Below, piece by piece: positions 49,588-60,499 of a stretch of 64,000 nt of DNA (positions are counted from its first letter, which is position 1; every line of letters starts with the position of its first letter). The position numbers were made by a program, and so were the translations under genes. Source of the DNA: Microbacterium ureisolvens (lineage in GTDB: Bacteria; Actinomycetota; Actinomycetes; Actinomycetales; Microbacteriaceae); NCBI RefSeq assembly GCF_019511645.1, contig NZ_JAEUAX010000006.1, positions 1 to 64,000 of the forward strand, read 5' to 3'. Below the pieces are notes generated by a model. The model saw only the letters and a list, made by a program, of their open reading frames with translations. It was not told where the DNA came from and did not search any database.

Positions 49588-50862
49588 TCAGCCGTTCAGG
49601 ATCGATTCGATCTGCTCGTCGGCTGCGGTGGCGAGCTCCTTGAGGTCGCCGCCGTTCGCGATGTTGACGAACAGGTCCTGCATGATGCCCTGCGCCTCGA
49701 CGTCCGCCCAGTTCGGCGAAGCCGGCGTGAGCTTGGAGTTCGCGGCGGCCTCGGCGATGACGCTCGCGAGCTCGGGCGTGGCCGCGGCGACCTTGTCGCC
49801 GAGCGAGACGAGCGCGGGAACGAGGCCGTTCTCGGCGAGGATCGTCTGGTACTCGTCGCTCAGCATGATCTCGAGCGCGCTCTTGGCGAGGTCGGGGTTC
49901 TTCGACTTCGCGGCGATGCCGACGTTCGAGCCGCCGGCGAAGACCTGGGCGGCGCCGCCGTCCATGCCCGGGAGGGCGTAGTAGCCGGTGATGTCGGCGA
50001 CGGCCGTCGGCTGCTTGTCCTCGTCGGCGACGATCGACCAGTAGGCCCAGCTCGGCGCCGAGTACGTGGCGGACTGCTCGGTGCGGAAGGGCACCCAGCC
50101 ATCCGCCTCGTCGCCGTCCTTCGGGGCCAGCGACGCCTTGGTCATGAGCTCCTGAACCTGCGCGAGGCCGGCGAGCGACTCGTCGCTCGAGAGCTGCGCG
50201 TCCCACTCGTCGCCATCCTGGACGGCGATCTCGCCGCCGTTCTCCCAGATGAAGGGCAGGCCGTTGTACCAGTCCTTGCCCGGGAAGTAGACGCCCGAGA
50301 CACCCGGCAGCGCCTCCGCGAGGGCGACGCCGTTCGACACGTACTCGTCGAGCGTCGTGGGCACCGCGACGCCTGCCTGCTCGTACATCGCCGTGTTGTA
50401 GAAGACGACGCGGGCGCCCGAGTAGTATGGCGCCGCGTAGAGCGTGCCGTCCCAGCTGCCGGCCTCGACGAAGCCGGGCAGCAGGTCGTCGCCGCCGAGC
50501 TCTCCCTCGATGTCGGCGAGGCTGAGGAGAGCGCCGCTCGAGGTGAACGCGGGAGCCTGCGTGTTGCCCATCTCGACGATGTCGGGGCTGTCGTTCGAGG
50601 ACAGGCTCGTCGTGAGCTTGTCGACGAGGCCGGTCCACTGCTGCTCCTCGATGACCAGCGTCGACCCGGGGTTCTCGTCCTCGAAGGTCTTCTTCAGGTA
50701 GTCGCGAGCGTCCTGCGGCGTGTCGGTGCCGACGAGCCACACGCGGATCTCGGCGCCCTCCTCGGACGACGAGCCGCCGTCGCCGCCGCTGCCGCCGGCG
50801 CAGCCGGCGAGCACCAGCGCCGAGGCACCGATGAGCGCCACAGCTCCAAGCGTCTTCTTCAT
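49588..50862 (-). CDS. Sugar-binding lipoprotein of the nag operon
   Basis: The 424-aa product has a lipoprotein signal (MKKTLGAVALIGASALVLAGCAG, Cys about 21), a Gly/Ser linker and a family-1 binding fold (DARDYLKKTFEDENPGSTLVI, SPDIVEMGNTQAPAFTSSGAL, AAPYYSGARVVFYNTAMYEQAG). Aromatic residues such as WENGGE and WAYWS fit carbohydrate stacking. Chitobiose/GlcNAc is inferred from neighbours. GGAAGACACC precedes the ATG; 132 nt separate it from the ROK gene. Confidence 0.88.
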   Translation of the reverse strand: MKKTLGAVALIGASALVLAGCAGGSGGDGGSSSEEGAEIRVWLVGTDTPQDARDYLKKTFEDENPGSTLVIEEQQWTGLVDKLTTSLSSNDSPDIVEMGNTQAPAFTSSGALLSLADIEGELGGDDLLPGFVEAGSWDGTLYAAPYYSGARVVFYNTAMYEQAGVAVPTTLDEYVSNGVALAEALPGVSGVYFPGKDWYNGLPFIWENGGEIAVQDGDEWDAQLSSDESLAGLAQVQELMTKASLAPKDGDEADGWVPFRTEQSATYSAPSWAYWSIVADEDKQPTAVADITGYYALPGMDGGAAQVFAGGSNVGIAAKSKNPDLAKSALEIMLSDEYQTILAENGLVPALVSLGDKVAAATPELASVIAEAAANSKLTPASPNWADVEAQGIMQDLFVNIANGGDLKELATAADEQIESILNG

Positions 50863-50994
50863 GGTGTCTTCCTTCGTTGTCGGTGTTCTCTTGGTGTTTC
50901 GATGGGCCGGGTGACCCATCGGGGGTCGGAAGCCCGCGAGAGGCATCCGTGGTGTTTCAGGATCCGGGGGGATCCGTCGGGGAATCGCGCTCTG

Positions 50995-52194
50995 TCAGGA
51001 CACCCCGAGTTGTCCGGAGAGGACCATGACGGCCGCGCCGCGCAGGACGATGTCCTGGCCTTGCTCCGTCATCCGCACTCGCACGCCTTCGTCGACGGAC
51101 GGCGCGAGCGTGCGCGCGCGGAGGGTCTCGACGGTCTGCTCCGCGAGGGAGCCGCCGAGGAGTTCAGGGGGGCCGGAGAGGACGATCTCCGACACGTCGA
51201 GGGCGCCGACCACCGGTGCCAGCGCGATACCGAGCCGCTCGCCCGCGTCGCGGAGGATTCCCTCGTGGGCGCCGGGATCGGCCGCCGCGCCCAGCCGCGA
51301 GGTCAGCGACGGCACCGAGAGCCATGCCTCGAGGCATCCGACCTTGCCGCACGCGCACTGCGGGCCGCCGTCGGTGCCGACGGTGACGTGGCCGATCTCG
51401 CCCGCGGCGAAGCGGCTGCCGCGCATCGGCTGGCCGGCGAGCAGCAGGCCGGAGCCCACGCCTCGGCCGACCTTGACGAGAAGCACGTCGTCGGGCGCGC
51501 CACCGAATGTGTACTCGGCGAGCACCGCCGCGTTGGCGTCGTTGGCCACCAGGACGGGTACACCGAGAGCACCGCGCAGCGCGCCCTCGAGGTCGAAGCC
51601 GGCCCAGCCGAAGTTCGGCGCGGTGAGGATGACGCCGCGGTCGTCGACGACACCGGGCGTACCGACGCCGATCCCCAGCACGGGCGCGTGGGAGTCGGCG
51701 ACGAGCGCGCGGGCGAGCTCGACGACGGTGTCGACGAGGGCGTCGGCGGCCGGCACCGCGACCTCGCGGCGCGCGACGATGCCGCCGTCGAGCGTGAGGA
51801 CGGCGCCGATGAAGGTGTCGCTGCCCGACAGATCGAGCCCGACGATGCGGTGGCCGGCGTGGTCGAGGTCGACGAGGATCGCCGGCTTGCCGGGACCCGA
51901 GGCCTCGCGCACCCCCATCTCCGCCACGAACCCGTCGGCGATGAGCTCGGCGACGAGGTCGGAGATCGTGACCCGGGTGAGACCCGTCTCGCGGGACAGG
52001 TCTGCGCGGCTCATCGCGCCCTGGTGGAACAGGGTCTGCAGCACGAGCGAGCGGTTGTGGCCGCGGGCGTGCTCAGGAAGGACCTTCGCGCCCTGGCGGA
52101 GCGTGCGTCCAGGGGCGAATGCGCGGGCATTCGTGGTGGGGCTCTGCGGCGCGTCGATGATGGAAGGGCCGCGCCGCGCTTCCGTGTTGGGCAT
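50995..52194 (-). CDS. ROK-family transcriptional repressor (NagC-like role)
   Basis: The 399-aa protein has an N-terminal winged helix (about 50-110; LFHQGAMSRADLSRETGLTRVTISDLVAELI) and a ROK sugar-binding domain (about 115-390; VGLDLSGSDTF, VANDANAAVLAEY, GHVTVGTDGGPQCACGKVGC with the zinc Cys). As first gene of the nag transport operon and facing a box shared with the hexosaminidase gene, it most likely represses both arms and responds to GlcNAc or GlcNAc-6-P (inference). Confidence 0.88.
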   Translation of the reverse strand: MPNTEARRGPSIIDAPQSPTTNARAFAPGRTLRQGAKVLPEHARGHNRSLVLQTLFHQGAMSRADLSRETGLTRVTISDLVAELIADGFVAEMGVREASGPGKPAILVDLDHAGHRIVGLDLSGSDTFIGAVLTLDGGIVARREVAVPAADALVDTVVELARALVADSHAPVLGIGVGTPGVVDDRGVILTAPNFGWAGFDLEGALRGALGVPVLVANDANAAVLAEYTFGGAPDDVLLVKVGRGVGSGLLLAGQPMRGSRFAAGEIGHVTVGTDGGPQCACGKVGCLEAWLSVPSLTSRLGAAADPGAHEGILRDAGERLGIALAPVVGALDVSEIVLSGPPELLGGSLAEQTVETLRARTLAPSVDEGVRVRMTEQGQDIVLRGAAVMVLSGQLGVS

Positions 52195-52195
52195 G

Positions 52196-52221
52196 TTTGT
52201 TAGTACAGCTTACGAACTAAC
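52196..52221. promoter_or_regulatory. ROK-type operator before the nag transport operon
   Basis: GTTAGT (52199-52204) and ACTAAC (52216-52221) form an inverted repeat with an 11-nt spacer. The embedded 18-mer TTTGTTAGTACAGCTTAC (52196-52213) matches the box at 38949-38966 in 14 of 18 positions. It ends 1 nt from the repressor's start codon, suggesting autorepression of the whole minus-strand operon. Confidence 0.65.
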
Positions 52222-52413
52222 TTTTCGCAAGTCCCTGAGCAGTATTTGGGCGGATGCTTTACAAAACTGTGATCCGCCGTGTCCGGATCGTTACGGAGCC
52301 ACGCGCGGGTTTCCCTGCGTGACCGGCCGTTCGTGCGTGACCAGGACGTGACCTCGGCGCCCCCGCATGTCGCCTACCATGGGGGAAGCGTGGATCACAG
52401 TCGGGGGTGTGGC

Positions 52414-54315
52414 GTGACGAATCTGGCGACCGAGTCGCAGGCCGGAAAGGCGTCCGAAGACGACGCCGTCCGGGCCGAGCAGGCCGTCGAAGAAGAGCAG
52501 TCCGAAACGACGGACACCACGGCACCTGATGCCGTGGACGAGACGGATGCCGAGTCCCCGGCGCTTGCCGAGGCGGCCGAGTCCGTCGCGCCCGCCGTAG
52601 AGGTCGACTCCCGCACCGAGAACGCGGAGGCCGAGCCCGCAGACGACGCCGGGGCCGAGCCCGAGGCTGAGCCCGACTCCGAGCCCGCGGACGAAGCCGA
52701 GTCCGCAGACGAGGCGCCCGAGGCCGCAGACGAGCCCGAGGCCGAGGCATCCGTCACCACCAGCGATGCCGGCGCAGAGACCGTCGCTGTCGCGACCGCC
52801 GTACTCGCACCGGAAGCGGCGACCGCGCTCGCGCCCGCCGCGGACTTCTCCGGCGGGACCCACACCGAGACCCCTCCCCGCACCGCGACCGCGGTCCCCA
52901 CCGCCACCGCTCCGGCGGACGGCTCCCCCACTTTCGCGTGGGCGCCCGCGGAGCCCAAGCCGAGGAAGAAGCACACGGCGGTCTGGGTCGGCGCGGCCGC
53001 CGGCGTCGCCGTGGTCGGTCTCGTCGTTTCGTCTCTTGTGCTCATCGCCCCCGGTACCGCGGTCGCCGGCGTGCCGGTGGGCTGGCTCACCCCCGGCGCG
53101 GCCGCCGGAGTCATCGAGGAGCGCCTCGCCCAGACGACCGTCGTGCTCACCGGCGCGGGCGAGGGCGCCGAGGTCACCGCTGCGGAGCTCGGCGCCGCGG
53201 TCGACGCCCAGGCGCTCGCCGACGCCGCGTTCGCGCAGCACCCGATGTGGAACCCGACGGCGTGGTTCGCCGAGACCGACGCGGAGATCGAGCTCGATCC
53301 CGCCACCGCCACCGAAGCACTGCGCGAGGTCGCACCCCAGCTCTACACCGACGCCACCGACGCGACCGTCGCGTTCGATGCGGCGACCGCGTCGTACGTC
53401 TCGACGCCCGCGGCCGCCGGAACCGGGATCGACGTGGCGGCCGTCCAGGACGCGATCCAGGCGGCCTTCGAGGCCGGCGAGACACGCGTGCAGCTCGACC
53501 CGGTCACGGCCGAGGTTGCCGCAGACATCTCCACCGAGACCGCCGACGGGACCGTCGCGCAGCTGAACGGCATGCTCGACACCGCGGGCTTCTACGTGGG
53601 CGAGGAGCGCACGGTGCCCATCGATCGCGCGACGATGGCCGCCTGGCTGACCGTGACACCCGACCCCGAGAACGCTTCGTACGACATCTCCGCGGACGAG
53701 GCGGCCATCCAGACGGTGGTCGACGGGCTTCCCGCGGCCGTCAACCGGGCGGCCGAGAACGGCGCCGTCATCACCAACTCGGCGGGCAAGGTGCTCCGCG
53801 AGGAGGCGACGGGGATCTCGGGGCGCGAGGTGGGCGACACCTCGGGCCTGGCTTCCGATTTCGCCGCGCAGGTCGCCGCCGGCAACGCGGTCGTCCAGAC
53901 GCCCGTGACCGAGGTCGCGCCCGTCGTCTCGACCCTCGCGCGCACGATCGAGGTGGACTTGTCGAACCAGACGGCGACCCTCTTCGAGAACGGCAGCCCG
54001 ATCCGGACGTACACGATCTCGTCCGGACTCTCCGGCACGCCGACGCCCACCGGCCACTTCACCGTGAACGCGTACACCCGTGTGCAGGACATGGGCGCGC
54101 TGTGCTACAACCCGGCAGCCGTGAACAGCTACTGCACGAAGGATGTGCCCTGGATCACCTGGTTCGCGCCGGACATCGCCTTCCACGGCGCCTCGGCTTT
54201 CCGCAGCCGGCTGGGCGTGCCCCAGAGCCACGGCTGTGTGAACATGTGGAACGACGACGCCAAGTTCGTCTACGACTGGACCGCGCGCGGCACGGAGGTG
54301 TGGGTCCACGCCTGA
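52414..54315 (+). CDS. Membrane-anchored L,D-transpeptidase with acidic cytoplasmic tail
   Basis: The 633-aa protein has a Glu/Ala/Asp-rich N-terminal tail (about 1-185), one transmembrane helix (about 188-212, after PKPRKKH), a beta-rich VanW/peptidoglycan-binding-like extracellular region (about 225-500) and a C-terminal YkuD domain (about 508-633) with [13 protein letters not shown] and the catalytic SHGCVNMW (Cys about 606). YkuD enzymes make 3-3 crosslinks in peptidoglycan or attach proteins. The GTG at 52414 has GGGGG with 7-nt spacing; in-frame upstream starts at 52390 and 52279 are less likely. Confidence 0.85.
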   Translation: MTNLATESQAGKASEDDAVRAEQAVEEEQSETTDTTAPDAVDETDAESPALAEAAESVAPAVEVDSRTENAEAEPADDAGAEPEAEPDSEPADEAESADEAPEAADEPEAEASVTTSDAGAETVAVATAVLAPEAATALAPAADFSGGTHTETPPRTATAVPTATAPADGSPTFAWAPAEPKPRKKHTAVWVGAAAGVAVVGLVVSSLVLIAPGTAVAGVPVGWLTPGAAAGVIEERLAQTTVVLTGAGEGAEVTAAELGAAVDAQALADAAFAQHPMWNPTAWFAETDAEIELDPATATEALREVAPQLYTDATDATVAFDAATASYVSTPAAAGTGIDVAAVQDAIQAAFEAGETRVQLDPVTAEVAADISTETADGTVAQLNGMLDTAGFYVGEERTVPIDRATMAAWLTVTPDPENASYDISADEAAIQTVVDGLPAAVNRAAENGAVITNSAGKVLREEATGISGREVGDTSGLASDFAAQVAAGNAVVQTPVTEVAPVVSTLARTIEVDLSNQTATLFENGSPIRTYTISSGLSGTPTPTGHFTVNAYTRVQDMGALCYNPAAVNSYCTKDVPWITWFAPDIAFHGASAFRSRLGVPQSHGCVNMWNDDAKFVYDWTARGTEVWVHA

Positions 54316-54356
54316 TCGCGGGCGCGTCTCGACGACGTGCCGCGGGCACATCACAT

Positions 54357-54396
54357 GACGAGAGGGCCGGATGCTGCAGCATCCGGCCCTCTCGTC
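54357..54396. terminator. Perfect 40-bp palindrome between ldt and icd
   Basis: The 20-nt arm ending CGGATGCTG at 54376 is exactly mirrored from CAGCATCCG at 54377 to 54396. It lies between two convergent stop codons (54315 and 54406) and would fold as a very stable hairpin from either strand. Confidence 0.8.
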
Positions 54397-54405
54397 TGTC
54401 TGCCG

Positions 54406-56619
<2,214 letters not shown>

Positions 56620-56671
56620 CAGTCACGTCCTTCTTGCGGGTCGGCGTTCAGCCTACCGCAAGCACCCGAGA

Positions 56672-56689
56672 TATCTCGACGTCAAGATA
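56672..56689. promoter_or_regulatory. Palindrome upstream of icd, putative operator
   Basis: TATCTCGACGTCAAGATA is an 18-bp palindrome with 8 of 9 symmetric pairs, in the 146-bp gap between icd and the acetyltransferase gene that diverges from it. The cognate regulator was not identified. Confidence 0.45.
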
Positions 56690-56765
56690 CTTCTCCGCGT
56701 GAACACCGTGTTAATCCGTCGCACGGACGATGCCGGATGCCGTCATCCGGGCTAGCCTGTGGTCC

Positions 56766-57218
56766 ATGGGTGAACTGCGACTCGTCGAACTGTCCGCCGC
56801 GACCATCGTGGCGGTCAACAATATGTCGCTCAAGCCCGGCCAGGAGGAGTTCCTGTCGCCGGTGAGCTACGGCATCGCGGCGACGGTCGTGAACCCGCAG
56901 ACGACCTGGCAGCGTGTCGTGCTCGACGGCGAGGAGGTCGTCGCCTTCGTCAGCGGCAATTTCGACCCCGACGCCCCGCAGGAGCACTTCCGCTCCGTGC
57001 TGTGGCGCATCAACGTCGACGCGGACGACCAGGGGCGCGGCGTCGGCCGGTTCGCGGTGGCGGGGCTGCTCGAAGAGGCCCGCAACCGCGGAATGGACCA
57101 CGTCAACGTCATCTACGAGGCCGGCGAAGGCGGTCCGCAGGCATTCTTCGAGCGCGTGGGCTTCACACCGGTCGGCGAGACCGAGTACGGTGAAGTCATC
57201 GCAGAGATCCGTCTCTGA
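56766..57218 (+). CDS. GNAT-family acetyltransferase
   Basis: The 150-aa protein has the GNAT acetyl-CoA loop in LWRINVDADDQGRGVGRFAVAGLLEEA (Q-x-x-G-x-G type, about 85-100) and a C-terminal GPQAFFERVGFTPVGE strand, close to spermine/spermidine-type acetyltransferases in length and pattern. The acceptor is unknown. TAGCCT about 8 nt upstream of the ATG and the lack of a ribosome site suggest a leaderless message. Confidence 0.8.
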   Translation: MGELRLVELSAATIVAVNNMSLKPGQEEFLSPVSYGIAATVVNPQTTWQRVVLDGEEVVAFVSGNFDPDAPQEHFRSVLWRINVDADDQGRGVGRFAVAGLLEEARNRGMDHVNVIYEAGEGGPQAFFERVGFTPVGETEYGEVIAEIRL

Positions 57219-57378
57219 CGCAGCGCCGCAGATCTTCCCGAAGACTTCCCCACACAGCGCCCGCCGGGCGCTCAGAGACCGGCGGCGGGGCCTCGAATAC
57301 CCCTCCCCCATCGAGACCCCGTCGCCCTCTCGGTCCGCGGCGTCGAAACGCTTCCGCGTGACACGCTAGGGTGAGCGC

Positions 57379-58347
57379 GTGCCGAGATTCGATCTTTCGC
57401 CCGCGGAACTCGCGGACTACACCCCCGACGTTCGCGAACCCGCCGACTTCGACGCCTTCTGGGCCGACACCCTCGCGCAGTCGCGGCAGTGGGATGCCGC
57501 CCCCGACCTCGTGCGCGTCGACACGCCGCTCACACTGGTGGACATCTTCGACGTCACGTTCCCCGGCTTCGGCGGCGACCCCGTCAAGGCGTGGCTGACG
57601 CTGCCCGCGGGCGCCGAGGGCCCCCTCCCTGCGGTCGTCGAGTACCAGGGCTACGGCGGCGGACGCGGTCTCGCAGGCGAGCGCCTCGGCTGGGCCGCCG
57701 CGGGTTACGCCCACCTGTTCATGGACACGCGCGGCCAGGGCTCGATGTGGGGCTCGGGCGGCGACACGCTCGACCCGCACGGCACCGGGCCCTCGTCGTC
57801 GGGCTTCATGACCCGCGGCATCGAGGACCCCGAGACGTACTACTACCGCCGGGTCTTCACGGATGCTGTTCGTGCCGTCGACGCCGTGCGCGCGCTGCCG
57901 CAGGTCGATGCCGACCGCGTCTCGGTGTGCGGCGCGAGCCAGGGCGGTGGCATCGCGATCGCGGCGGCGGGCCTGTCGGACGGCATCGTCGCGACCATGC
58001 CCGACGTGCCGTTCCTGTGCCACTTCGAGCGCGCGGTCGGCCTCACCGGCGACGACCCGTACCAGGAGGTCGTGCGTTATCTCGCGGTCCATCGCGGCCG
58101 CGACGAGCGCGTGTTCGAGACGCTGTCGTACTTCGACGGCGTGAACATGGCGAAGCGGGCGGATGCCGCGGCCCTGTACTCCGTCGCTCTCATGGACACC
58201 ATCTGCCCGCCGTCGACGGTGTACGCGGCGTTCAACCGCCACACCCACCCGATGAAGCAGATCGAGGTCTACACGCACAACGGCCACGAGGGCGGCCAGG
58301 CGTTCCAGTTCTTGAAGCAGGCCCGCTTCCTCGCCAACCTGATCTAG
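57379..58347 (+). CDS. Acetyl-xylan esterase / cephalosporin-C deacetylase (CE7)
   Basis: The 322-aa alpha/beta-hydrolase matches the CE7 family: PADFDAFWADTLAQ at the start, EYQGYGGGRG (oxyanion region), FMDTRGQGSMWGSGGDT (RGQ motif), catalytic Ser in CGASQGGGIAI (about 187), Asp in ALMDTICPPSTVYAAFN and His in THNGHEGG. It removes acetyl groups from xylo-oligosaccharides in the cytoplasm. It starts with GTG behind TAGGGT, leaderless type, and converges with the galactosidase gene, 16 nt apart. Confidence 0.92.
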   Translation: MPRFDLSPAELADYTPDVREPADFDAFWADTLAQSRQWDAAPDLVRVDTPLTLVDIFDVTFPGFGGDPVKAWLTLPAGAEGPLPAVVEYQGYGGGRGLAGERLGWAAAGYAHLFMDTRGQGSMWGSGGDTLDPHGTGPSSSGFMTRGIEDPETYYYRRVFTDAVRAVDAVRALPQVDADRVSVCGASQGGGIAIAAAGLSDGIVATMPDVPFLCHFERAVGLTGDDPYQEVVRYLAVHRGRDERVFETLSYFDGVNMAKRADAAALYSVALMDTICPPSTVYAAFNRHTHPMKQIEVYTHNGHEGGQAFQFLKQARFLANLI

Positions 58348-58363
58348 CCCCTCCTCCGCGGGG

Positions 58364-60499
58364 TCAGAGGCCCTCGAGGTGGAGCACGAACGCCTGCACG
58401 GGCCACAGTGTCGGCAGCTGAAGGCCGACCTCCGCGAGGAGCGACCCGGGCAGCTCGATCTCGCCGGCGGTGAACCATTCCGGCGCGATCCACCCGTACT
58501 CCGCCGCTCCGATCTCGCGGCGCACGCGCACGCGGTAGCGGCGCTGCGGATCGAGTCCGGGCACGCGCAGTCGCTCGGCGCGGGCGTCCTCGAGGCTCGC
58601 GACCGTCGCGATGATCACCACTGCCGCGTCGTCCGCGACGAAGGCGGTAGCCCGCCACGCGGGATCGCGCAGCTCGGGATGCAGCATCCGTCCGCCGTGC
58701 ACAATGGGCCGCAGTTCCTTGTAGAGCGCGGCGAAGCGCCTGATCGCGGCGGTCTCGTCGTCGTCGCACGACAGGATGTCCCACTCGAACCCGGCCGACC
58801 CCATGAGGCTCGTCGCCATCCGGTACGACAGCGCCGTGGTGCGTCCCGACGAGTGCGACGTGGTCGGGCCGACGTGGGCGCCGACGAGCTCGGGCGGCAG
58901 CAGCAGGCCGGTCCAGCGCTGGATGTCCTGGCGTTCCACCGGGTCGTTCGAGTCGCTCGCCCACACCCGGTCGGTGACCTCGAGAATGCCGAGGTCCGTC
59001 CGAGCGCCGCCGCTCGAGCACGACTCGATCTCGAGCGACGGATGCCGCGACTTCAGCTCCGCGATGAGCTCGTAGACCGCGGTCATCTGGGCGTGCCCTC
59101 CGGGGCGCCCGTCGTGCACGCTCTCGACGAGGTCGCGGTTGTGGTCCCACTTGATGAAGTCGATGTCGAGCTCGGCCACGAGCGCGTCGATCTGCCCGAG
59201 GACGTGGGCGTACGCATCGCGGTTCGCGAGGTTCATGACGTACTGTCCGCGCCACGACACCCCGGGATCATGATCGAGGTGACCGGGCTCGTGCAGCAGC
59301 CAGTCAGGGTGGGCGCGGGCGACGTCGGAGTCGAGGCTGATCATCTCGGGCTCGAACCACAGCCCGAACTGCATGCCGAGCTCGTGCACGCGCGTCGCGA
59401 GCGGGCCGAGCCCGTCGGGCCACACGGACCGATCCACGACCCAGTCACCGAGGCTCGTCGAGTCGTCGCGGCGACCGCGGAACCATCCGTCGTCGAGCAC
59501 GAACCGCTCGATGCCCACCTCGGCGGCGCGATCCGCGAGCGCCGCGAGCCGATCCGCGTCGTGGTCGAAGTACACGGCTTCCCACGTGTTGAGCACGAGC
59601 GGACGAACGGAGGACGGATGCTGCGGCCTGGCCCGCAGCCAGCTGTGCACGCGGTGCGCGAACCCGTCGAGGCCTTGCGCCGTGTGCACGAACGCCGCGC
59701 GCGGCGCCCGGTACTCGTCGCCCGGCGCGAGGCGGATCTCGCCAGGCCGCAGGAGCTCGCCGGTGCCGATGAGCGTCACCGCGTCGGTGACGCGGTCCAC
59801 CCGCGTCGTGAGGTCGCTCGACCACGCCAGGTGCACACCCCACAGTGCGCCGTCCTGCCAGCGCGGAGTCCCGATCCCGGCGATGGTCGCGACGGGGTTG
59901 TCGTGCCCGGGGCGACCGCGACGCGTCTGCCGCACCGTGCCGCCCGCGGGCATCGGTGTCACCACCGGACGCTTCTCTCGCGTCCAGCGCCCGTCGAACG
60001 TCAGCAGCGTGTCGGTCGTCGACGGCACCGGCAGCGTCGCCTCGAGCCAGTCGACGTCGACGGGCGCCGCTTCCGGGTCGCCTCGGTGCGCGAGCGCGTG
60101 CCGCACCCACACCACCCCGCCGGCCTGGATGCCGACCGTGATCGACAGATGTAGAGCGGATGCCGCGTCCTTCGCGTCGACCGTGAACGACCGGTCGTCG
60201 GCCTCGATCCCGGTCACGTCCCACCGCGCGTGGTGCACAACGCCGTCGCGGCGCAGCTGCATGCCGGGGCGTCCCGTCCATCCGTCCCCCTCCTGCGGCG
60301 ACAGCGAGACCTGCCAGGCCGCGTCGAGCGTGCCGGGTCGGGTCTGACGGCTCAGCGCCTTCGCGAGTGCGTCGGCATCAGCATCCGTGATCCCGCCGAT
60401 CGGCGCGCCCCAGTGCAGCACGTGGGGAAGACCGGGGCTGCGCGCGTCGACGAGCACGCCGACGCCCTCGCTCTCGAGACGGATGAAGCCGGGGGTCAT
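58364..60499 (-). CDS. Alpha-galactosidase, GH36
   Basis: The 711-aa enzyme has an N-terminal beta-sandwich (about 1-270), a barrel domain (about 275-620) with FVLDDGWFRGRRDDSTSLGDW, the nucleophile Asp in FIKWDHNRD (about 450) and the acid/base Asp in WASDSNDP (about 514), CSSGGARTD between, and a C-terminal beta domain. It hydrolyses alpha-1,6-galactosides such as melibiose and raffinose. No signal peptide, so it acts on imported sugars. The start overlaps the LacI stop (ATGA). Confidence 0.93.
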   Translation of the reverse strand: MTPGFIRLESEGVGVLVDARSPGLPHVLHWGAPIGGITDADADALAKALSRQTRPGTLDAAWQVSLSPQEGDGWTGRPGMQLRRDGVVHHARWDVTGIEADDRSFTVDAKDAASALHLSITVGIQAGGVVWVRHALAHRGDPEAAPVDVDWLEATLPVPSTTDTLLTFDGRWTREKRPVVTPMPAGGTVRQTRRGRPGHDNPVATIAGIGTPRWQDGALWGVHLAWSSDLTTRVDRVTDAVTLIGTGELLRPGEIRLAPGDEYRAPRAAFVHTAQGLDGFAHRVHSWLRARPQHPSSVRPLVLNTWEAVYFDHDADRLAALADRAAEVGIERFVLDDGWFRGRRDDSTSLGDWVVDRSVWPDGLGPLATRVHELGMQFGLWFEPEMISLDSDVARAHPDWLLHEPGHLDHDPGVSWRGQYVMNLANRDAYAHVLGQIDALVAELDIDFIKWDHNRDLVESVHDGRPGGHAQMTAVYELIAELKSRHPSLEIESCSSGGARTDLGILEVTDRVWASDSNDPVERQDIQRWTGLLLPPELVGAHVGPTTSHSSGRTTALSYRMATSLMGSAGFEWDILSCDDDETAAIRRFAALYKELRPIVHGGRMLHPELRDPAWRATAFVADDAAVVIIATVASLEDARAERLRVPGLDPQRRYRVRVRREIGAAEYGWIAPEWFTAGEIELPGSLLAEVGLQLPTLWPVQAFVLHLEGL

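Noticed and set aside
50863..50994. Third ROK box before the sugar-binding protein gene
   Set aside because: No match to TTTGTTAGnAC was found; only a short CGATGGG/CCCATCG hairpin is present, more likely an intercistronic mRNA stabiliser.
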